A stretch of 64,000 bases of DNA from Polyangium sp. 6x1 (lineage in GTDB: Bacteria > Myxococcota_A > Polyangia > Polyangiales > Polyangiaceae): the NCBI RefSeq assembly GCF_029946515.1, contig NZ_JARZHH010000038.1, positions 1 through 64,000 on the forward strand, in the 5' to 3' direction. A program made the translations under genes and the position numbers. This document shows positions 58,640 through 64,000 of this stretch, piece by piece (the stretch's first letter is position 1; each line of letters opens with the position of its first letter). The notes below the pieces were generated by a model. That model did not search any database. It saw only the letters and a program-made list of their open reading frames with translations, and had not been told where the DNA came from.

Positions 58640-59437
58640 TCAGCGCGCCATGGCCGCGAGGTCGATGCCGAGCCGCGCGCACGTCTCCTCGTCGAGCACG
58701 CCTATGCCGACCGGCGGCACGTAGAGCGTGGTCGCGGGCGTGAACGTGGCGTCGGCGAGATGGGCGAGCGGGATGCGCTCGATGCGCGGGGTGCAATTGA
58801 TGAAGACGGCGGCCTCGTAGAGCGTGACCTCGTGGTCCACGGGGTAATGCTGGAGCAAACGCTCGACGAGCACGTGAATCCACTGGCCGCGGTTGCCGTC
58901 GGGGCGATACGTCGCGTCGCCGAACATGCCGACCTGCCAGAGGATCAAGGCCGACGTGTTGTCGACGGGCTTCTTGTACAGGACGAACCGCGTGGCCTCG
59001 TGGCTCTGGCAGCCCGGCGTCGCGGGGTCGACGTTGAGGTCCGCGAAGAGGCAATCCTCGGCGGAGATGGCCGGGAGCATCGTCGCCTCGTAGCCCTCGG
59101 CGCGCGCCCTGCGGATCGCCTCGTGCGTGGGGAACGCGAAGACGCCGGGGTGGCCGTACGCGGCGCAGCACGCGCGGTGGCCCTCGCGCACGGCGCCGAG
59201 GATCCGCTCGACCATCGCGTCGTACGCCTCCCTGCGCGAGCGGCCGAGCCGATAGAACCGGCCGAGCGACTCGGCGGCGGGGTGAATCTGCTTGATGACC
59301 TGCTCCCCGACGATGTCGGCGATCAGGTAAAACACCTTGGTGGAGGTCTTGAGCCTGGCAATGGTATCGCCCGTGAGCTGACCGACGGTCCGGATACCGG
59401 TCCCCACGACCACGAGCGAACCCTTTTCCTTGATCAT
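58640..59437 (-). CDS. Methyltransferase 2: split-borosin peptide backbone alpha-N-methyltransferase (SonM-like)
   Basis: 265 residues. Collinear with methyltransferase 1: GSLVVVGTGIRTVGQL at the N-terminus, FYRLGRSRREAYDAM (Tyr62, Arg67-69, Tyr72) at the expected substrate-tunnel position, AAYGHPGVF at 92-100, PAISAEDC at 112-119, LILWQVGMFG, and TPATTLYVPP near the end. PAIS replaces the commoner PGIS. Borosin methyltransferases methylate backbone amides iteratively using SAM. It starts 22 bp after the kinase 4 stop. The likely substrate is precursor 2, which lies beyond kinase 4; this pairing is inferred. Confidence 0.88.
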   Translation of the reverse strand: MIKEKGSLVVVGTGIRTVGQLTGDTIARLKTSTKVFYLIADIVGEQVIKQIHPAAESLGRFYRLGRSRREAYDAMVERILGAVREGHRACCAAYGHPGVFAFPTHEAIRRARAEGYEATMLPAISAEDCLFADLNVDPATPGCQSHEATRFVLYKKPVDNTSALILWQVGMFGDATYRPDGNRGQWIHVLVERLLQHYPVDHEVTLYEAAVFINCTPRIERIPLAHLADATFTPATTLYVPPVGIGVLDEETCARLGIDLAAMAR

Positions 59438-59459
59438 CCTGCCCGACGCCTCCCGTGTT

Positions 59460-62399
59460 TCATTGGGCGCATTTCAATGCTTTCGCACGCGCCGCGGCGC
59501 TCTGGGCCGTGACCGAGCCTTTCACGCGCCCCCACCGGTCGAGGACGACTCGATATGCGGCGCACGCCCCCTCCTTGTCATTTCGCTCCTCGCGCACGAC
59601 GCCGAGGCGGTAGGCCGCGACGGTGTGGAGCATGGGCTCGTCGAGCGCCGTGCAGGAGCGAAACGCGACGTCGAGGTGCGGCAGGGAGCGATCGAATTGA
59701 CCGGCGAGGAAATGGATGCCGCCGAGGAGCATCTCCACCCGCGGCGCCATCAGGGCATAAAAAACCGAATCCTGGAGCGGCGGCTGCGTCGCGAGCGCGT
59801 CTTTCGCCTCGGCCTCCGTCCGCGCGGGCATGGCATACCCGACGAACCAGACGGACGCCTGCTTCATCTCGCCCGTGTCCTCGGAAAAACTCTTCGCCCA
59901 CGCGTCGCGCGCCCCGGCGAACTGCGCGGCGTCGAGCGCGCCGCTCCGCCGCTTGGCGTCGAGGAAGGGGATCGTCGGATCCCACCAGGCCATCCGGACG
60001 ACCGGCTGCGTCCACGCCGAGCGCTGCGTGAGGAATCGATCCGCGATCCCGGCGGCCCGTTTGTCCTGCCCCATCTCCTCGTAGAGCTGGACGAGCGCGA
60101 GCGCCGGGACGATGTGCTTCTCCTCCAGCGACTCGCCCGCGATGTCTTTTTCGAGCTCGCGCGCGACCCGCTCGGCCGCCTCGAAATCGCCGGAGATGAT
60201 CGCGTGATGAATGCGCAGCCGACCGGCCTCTTCGATGCGCCCCTGCGCCTGGTACTTCTTCGCCGCCTGCTCGACGGCGGTGCTCACCGCGGGCCCCGAT
60301 TGCTTGCCGGCGTAGAGGGCCACGGCGAGCTCGCCCTGGGCGATCGCCGAATTGGGGTCCTTCGTGATCCAGCGCCGCACGTCGGCCTCGATGAGGTCGC
60401 ACTGGCCGAGGTACTTGCGCGCGCGGACCCGCTCGCGCAGGCAATCCACCGCCGCCGGCACGAGGTCGACGCAACGGTCGAGCGCCGCCAGCGCTTCCTG
60501 CTCCCGGCCGACCCGGAACAGCGAAAAGGACTGGACCTGATAACAGTCGGCGTACTTGGGATCGAGCTCGAGGCAACGGTCGGCCAAAGCGAGCAGCTTC
60601 GAGGGCTCCGCGCGTGGCGCCAGGGCCATTTGCAGGTCGACGAACTCCGCGTCGCCGGGATACCGCCGCGAGGCCGCCTCCATTCGCTTGATCGCCTCGT
60701 CCACGTCCGGCGGATCCCGCTGCAGGAGGGGCTCGAGCGCGTCGAGCAGCACCTCGTCGCGCTCCGTCATCGTGCTGCGGAGCTGCATGGCGCGCTGAAA
60801 CGCCATTCGCGTGCTGGCCGTGTCCGAGCGGAATCGATCGATCAGCGCCAGGCGCAAATAGGCAGCCCCGAATCCGCCGTCGACCTTCGCGGCGCGCTCG
60901 AAGGCGCCACGCGCGATCTCCCAGGACGCGTCCCGCAAGGCCTGCAAGCCCTCGCGAAATGCCGCGATCGCCTCGGGGTTCGACGAACCCGAAATGGGCA
61001 GCTCCGTGATCGGCGTGGGCGCGGGCGCGGGCGCGCTCGTCGGGGGCACCGGCGGGGTCGCGACTTTCTTCCGGTACCAGAAGGTCCCCCAGACCGCCGC
61101 GGCCACGACCCAGATCGCGCCGAGGCCGAGCACGGACCCGCGCGACCACCGACGCCCTTGCTTCGGCGGGGGCGCCGGCGCCAGGGCCGGCGATTCGAGC
61201 GTGGTCATCGCGGCCGTCGTCGTTTTTCCCGCATGGCCGGCCATCTCCACGCGCACGACCGGCGTCGCGGGCGGCGGCGTGATGCGCGCACTTTTGTCGA
61301 GGTCCGGCGAGCGCATCGTATGCGTGGCCGGCGCGGCGCGCGGGGGCGGCGGGGGGGACTCCGACTTCGTCGCGATCGCGACGCTCGCCATCGTGCTCCG
61401 GATCGGCAAGACGCGCGCGTTCGGCGCCACGTCCTCGGGCGCCAGGGTCTCCGGCTCCGTCGAGTCGGACCCGGGGATCAAAGCATCGTGCAGGCCACCC
61501 GCGTTCTCGGCCGCGACGTAGGGCGCGAGCGCGTCGACCACGAGGTCCATCGAGGAGAAGCGATCGACTTTGCGCTTCGCGATCGTGCGCTTGAGGACGC
61601 GCTCGATCACCGCGGGCACGAGGCCTTCGAGCGACGGGGGCTCCTCGTGCAGGATGGCCGAGAGCAGCTTGATGCCTTCGAGGTTCGCGCCGAAGGGCAC
61701 GCGGCCCGTGATGAGCTCGTAGGCGAGCACGCCCCAGCCGAATTGATCGGTCCGCGCGTCGACGGGATCGCCCGTGAGCTGCTCGGGCGCCATGTACGCC
61801 GGGGTGCCGACCATGACACCTTCGCTCGTGACCGTATCGGCGCCGCGCAGCGACCCGACCTTGCCGAGCTCCGCGCCGCGCTGCGTGGAGGCGGCCTCGT
61901 CGGCGTCGAGGTGCACGCGCCGCGCGATGCCGAAGTCGAGGACCTTGATGGCGCCGTCCTCACGCAGCATCACGTTTTCGGGCTTCACGTCGCGGTGGAC
62001 GAGGCCGGCGCGGTGGGCGGCGGAGAGGGCGCGGGCCACGTCGAGAAGCCACCCGAGGCGCGTGGAGATCGAGGCGCCGCCGCCGATCAAGCGCCGGAGC
62101 GACAGGCCCTCGATGAGCTCCATCGCGAGGTAAGGCAGGCCCTCGGCCTCGCCGATGTCGTAGATGGCGACGGTGTTCGGGTGGTTCAACGCAGCGGCGG
62201 CGCGGGCCTCGCGCAGCATGCGGACGAGGGCGCGTTGCCAGCCCTCGGGATCGGCCGCGGCATCTTTGCGCAGCACCTTCAGCGCAACACGACGCTGCAG
62301 GCGGACGTCGCGCGCCTGATACACCTCGCCCATGCCCCCCTCGCCGAGGAGCGCTTCGATCACATACCGGTCGAAGGTGTCGCCCGGGCGCAGGCGCAT
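59460..62399 (-). CDS. Kinase 4: membrane Ser/Thr protein kinase with TPR tail
   Basis: 979 residues, the longest of the set. Kinase domain 10-285: GEGGMGEVY, Lys41, LVHRDVKPENVML, DFGIARRV, GTPAYMAPEQ. A long Pro/Thr/Ser linker (about 310-410) precedes a membrane helix (VLGLGAIWVVAAAVWGTFWY about 440-458). The extracytoplasmic half is TPR-like (CLELDPKYADCYQVQSFSLF, ALDRCVDLVPAAVDCL). It lies between precursor 2 and methyltransferase 2. The start is ATG 62399. Confidence 0.93.
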   Translation of the reverse strand: MRLRPGDTFDRYVIEALLGEGGMGEVYQARDVRLQRRVALKVLRKDAAADPEGWQRALVRMLREARAAAALNHPNTVAIYDIGEAEGLPYLAMELIEGLSLRRLIGGGASISTRLGWLLDVARALSAAHRAGLVHRDVKPENVMLREDGAIKVLDFGIARRVHLDADEAASTQRGAELGKVGSLRGADTVTSEGVMVGTPAYMAPEQLTGDPVDARTDQFGWGVLAYELITGRVPFGANLEGIKLLSAILHEEPPSLEGLVPAVIERVLKRTIAKRKVDRFSSMDLVVDALAPYVAAENAGGLHDALIPGSDSTEPETLAPEDVAPNARVLPIRSTMASVAIATKSESPPPPPRAAPATHTMRSPDLDKSARITPPPATPVVRVEMAGHAGKTTTAAMTTLESPALAPAPPPKQGRRWSRGSVLGLGAIWVVAAAVWGTFWYRKKVATPPVPPTSAPAPAPTPITELPISGSSNPEAIAAFREGLQALRDASWEIARGAFERAAKVDGGFGAAYLRLALIDRFRSDTASTRMAFQRAMQLRSTMTERDEVLLDALEPLLQRDPPDVDEAIKRMEAASRRYPGDAEFVDLQMALAPRAEPSKLLALADRCLELDPKYADCYQVQSFSLFRVGREQEALAALDRCVDLVPAAVDCLRERVRARKYLGQCDLIEADVRRWITKDPNSAIAQGELAVALYAGKQSGPAVSTAVEQAAKKYQAQGRIEEAGRLRIHHAIISGDFEAAERVARELEKDIAGESLEEKHIVPALALVQLYEEMGQDKRAAGIADRFLTQRSAWTQPVVRMAWWDPTIPFLDAKRRSGALDAAQFAGARDAWAKSFSEDTGEMKQASVWFVGYAMPARTEAEAKDALATQPPLQDSVFYALMAPRVEMLLGGIHFLAGQFDRSLPHLDVAFRSCTALDEPMLHTVAAYRLGVVREERNDKEGACAAYRVVLDRWGRVKGSVTAQSAAARAKALKCAQ

Positions 62400-62528
62400 G
62401 GCGTCATGCTACCGCGGTGCGAGCGCGTTCGCTAAGAACATGCTACGCGGCAAATTTTAGACAGGCAGCAGCCCGCGCAGGCTCACCCGCGGGTCGACGA
62501 CCCCCCCTCCTTGGTATGCGAAGGCCCG

Positions 62529-62565
62529 TCGTCCCCGCGCGGCGCGTCACGCCACGCGAGGACGA
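62529..62565 (-). terminator. 16-bp intercistronic stem-loop after precursor 2
   Basis: Bases 62529-62544 pair with 62550-62565 around a 5-nt loop; all 16 positions pair as RNA, two as G-U. On the minus strand it starts 8 nt after the precursor 2 stop. No U-run follows. Such stems between a RiPP precursor gene and later genes commonly lower downstream expression. Confidence 0.7.
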
Positions 62566-62572
62566 GCCATCA

Positions 62573-62797
62573 TCACTGGATGAGCATCGGGCAGTTCCAC
62601 GGCGCCGAGGCGGGCCCGCCCCGCTCGGTGCACAACCAATCCGACATCAACGCGGCGTCACCGCTATGAACCACCAGGCGCTCTTCTTCGCCGAGGTTCA
62701 CCTTCTTCATCAGCGCGTCGGGATCCTCGAGGAACGCAGCCAGACGGGACGGATCGAGGGCCATATCGGCCAAAAACCGACCAAGAGAAGCTTCCAT
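62573..62797 (-). CDS. Borosin precursor 2 (SonA-like)
   Basis: 74 residues from ATG 62797, with TAGGAG 5 nt upstream; longer in-frame starts have no ribosome site. Residues 1-52 match the helical binding domain of precursor 1 (LGRFLADMALDPSRLAAFL, EDPDALMKKVNLGEEERLVV). The last ~20 residues hold a GG (60-61) and end ASAPWNCPMLIQ, with Cys56, Trp67, Cys69 and Met71. This core is unrelated to that of precursor 1, so the two would make different products. Confidence 0.8.
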   Translation of the reverse strand: MEASLGRFLADMALDPSRLAAFLEDPDALMKKVNLGEEERLVVHSGDAALMSDWLCTERGGPASAPWNCPMLIQ

Positions 62798-62907
62798 GGG
62801 GGCTCCTACGTGTCGTGCGGCTCTGAATCGACGATGACTCCATCGCCCAATTCGAGTGGGACGACAGGCCGGCAGTGCTTTCAGTTTACGTAGGAATGCT
62901 CGCGCCA

Positions 62908-62922
62908 AGCAAGCATTTTCTA
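62908..62922 (-). promoter_or_regulatory. Shared upstream motif of precursor 2 (TAGAAAnnnCTTGCT)
   Basis: The minus strand reads TAGAAAATGCTTGCT, ending 111 nt before the precursor 2 ATG. Twelve of 15 bases are identical to the precursor 1 copy, at a similar distance. TAAACT 18 bp further could serve as a -10 element. Confidence 0.5.
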
Positions 62923-62975
62923 TGTGGCGGGATCTTGCTGGGTTGGCGCAGGGCGCGCCGCGCCCCCGGGGCGGA

Positions 62976-64000
62976 TCAGAACTCGGCGGGATCGGAGTGC
63001 GTGCCCATCACCTCGCGCAGGACGTCGCAGATTTCCTGCTCGGTGCAGTAGGCCTTCGCCGCGGCAATGATCGGAGGCATGAGGTTCGACGTGCCCCGCG
63101 CGGCCTCGCGCACGGCCGCGAGCGCCTCGCGCACGGCCGAAGCGTCGCGGTTCGCCTTCACCTTGGCGAGGTTCTCGCATTGCGTGCGCTGCACCGCCTC
63201 GTCGATCCGGAGGAGCGGGATGTTCTTCTCCTCCGACGCGACGTACTTGTTCACGCCGACGACCACGCGCTGTTCGTCCTCGATCTCGCGCTGGAAGCGA
63301 TAGGCCGAGGCCGCGATCTCGCGCTGCGGATAGCCCTTCTCCACGGCCGCGACCATGCCGCCCATCTCGTCGATGCGGCGGATGTAGTCGAGCGCCTCGG
63401 CCTCGAGCTTGTCGGTCATCCATTCCACGTGATAGCTGCCGCCGAGCGGGTCGATCGTGTTCGCGACGCCGCTTTCCTCCGCGATGATCTGCTGCGTGCG
63501 GAGCGCGATCGTGACCGACTCCTCCGTGGGCAGCGCGTACGTCTCGTCGAGCGAGTTCGTGTGCAGCGATTGCGTGCCCCCGAGGACGGCCGCGAGCGCC
63601 TGCAGCGCGACGCGCACGACGTTGTTGTACGGCTGCTGCGCCGTGAGCGAGACGCCGGCCGTCTGCGCGTGCGTGCGGAGCTTCAAGCTCTCGGCCTTGC
63701 GCGCGCCGTACCGCTCGCGCATGAAGCGCGCCCACATGCGCCGCGCCGCGCGGAACTTCGCGATCTCCTCGAAGAAGTCGTTATGGACGTCGAAGAAGAA
63801 GGAGAGGCGCGGGGCGAAGTCGTCGACGTCGAGTCCACGCGCGATGCCGCTCTCCACGTACGCGAGGCCGTCCGCGATCGTGAAGGCGAGCTCCTGGGCG
63901 GCCGTCGCCCCGGCTTCGCGGATGTGGTAGCCGCTGATCGAGACCGTGTTCCAGCGCGGGACCTCGCGCGCGCAGAACTCGATCATGTCCGTCACGATGC
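62976..64000 (-). CDS. Methylmalonyl-CoA mutase large subunit, 5' end outside window
   Basis: The C-terminal ~340 residues are present and the frame is open to the right edge. Family blocks: [30 protein letters not shown], divided into recognised units, [62 protein letters not shown]. The protein stops at GTHSDPAEF without the C-terminal cobalamin-binding domain. It is therefore the catalytic subunit of a two-subunit acyl-CoA mutase (methylmalonyl-, isobutyryl- or ethylmalonyl-type) that uses B12 carried by a separate small subunit. Exact substrate class is not certain. Confidence 0.92.
   Translation of the reverse strand, partial: IVTDMIEFCAREVPRWNTVSISGYHIREAGATAAQELAFTIADGLAYVESGIARGLDVDDFAPRLSFFFDVHNDFFEEIAKFRAARRMWARFMRERYGARKAESLKLRTHAQTAGVSLTAQQPYNNVVRVALQALAAVLGGTQSLHTNSLDETYALPTEESVTIALRTQQIIAEESGVANTIDPLGGSYHVEWMTDKLEAEALDYIRRIDEMGGMVAAVEKGYPQREIAASAYRFQREIEDEQRVVVGVNKYVASEEKNIPLLRIDEAVQRTQCENLAKVKANRDASAVREALAAVREAARGTSNLMPPIIAAAKAYCTEQEICDVLREVMGTHSDPAEF

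Noticed and set aside
51707-59437. Annotation of the two methyltransferases as cobalamin or siroheme tetrapyrrole methylases
   Set aside because: Same fold, but the linked helical precursors, SonM-like YGHPGVF/PGISAED blocks and lack of corrin genes favour borosin enzymes.
53431-62435. Long plus-strand open frames opposite the kinases
   Set aside because: Arg/Glu/Ala-rich antisense shadows without motifs; the minus strand encodes intact kinases.

Overview
The window is GC-rich DNA from a myxobacterium, most likely suborder Sorangiineae (Polyangium/Sorangium relatives). That placement is inferred from the gene families. They include many Ser/Thr kinases with TPR tails, Cys-Asp MopE-type repeat lipoproteins, a MYXO-CTERM-like surface protein, SUMF1-domain lipoproteins, and ECF sigma factors overlapping partner genes. 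No tRNA, rRNA, CRISPR array or transposase was seen. Left part (1-23.5 kb): lipoproteins and signalling proteins (SUMF1 proteins, VWA-FHA protein, NYN nuclease) mixed with housekeeping genes. The housekeeping genes are an isovaleryl-CoA-dehydrogenase-like ACAD, holA, plsC, glmU and ribA. These are followed by an MFS gene remnant, an ion permease, and a metallophosphoesterase with a GAF-like tail. Middle (24-47 kb): an RND efflux pump and its adaptor in an operon with a lipoprotein alpha/beta-hydrolase; a beta-barrel-like protein whose linker carries a 43-bp tandem repeat read in all three frames; an ECF sigma factor with a membrane partner; several Cys-rich surface lipoproteins; a second ECF sigma factor overlapping a Ser/Thr kinase; and a SUMF1/MopE surface operon. 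Right part (47-62.8 kb), the main discovery: one minus-strand run holding two split-borosin RiPP pairs interleaved with four large membrane Ser/Thr kinases that have TPR tails. In transcription order it reads precursor 2, kinase 4, methyltransferase 2, kinase 3, kinase 2, precursor 1, methyltransferase 1, kinase 1, then a GAF-SpoIIE phosphatase. The methyltransferases resemble SonM-type backbone alpha-N-methyltransferases. The precursors have a SonA-like helical binding domain followed by short, unrelated core peptides. Both precursors have perfect or strong ribosome sites, share an upstream motif, and are followed 8-9 nt after the stop by a hairpin. The precursor 1-methyltransferase 1 cassette is flanked by a 45-bp direct repeat of the end of kinase 2. 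No exporter or protease lies nearby. The inference is that the kinases regulate, sense or otherwise act with the N-methylated peptides. The window ends inside a methylmalonyl-CoA mutase large-subunit gene.
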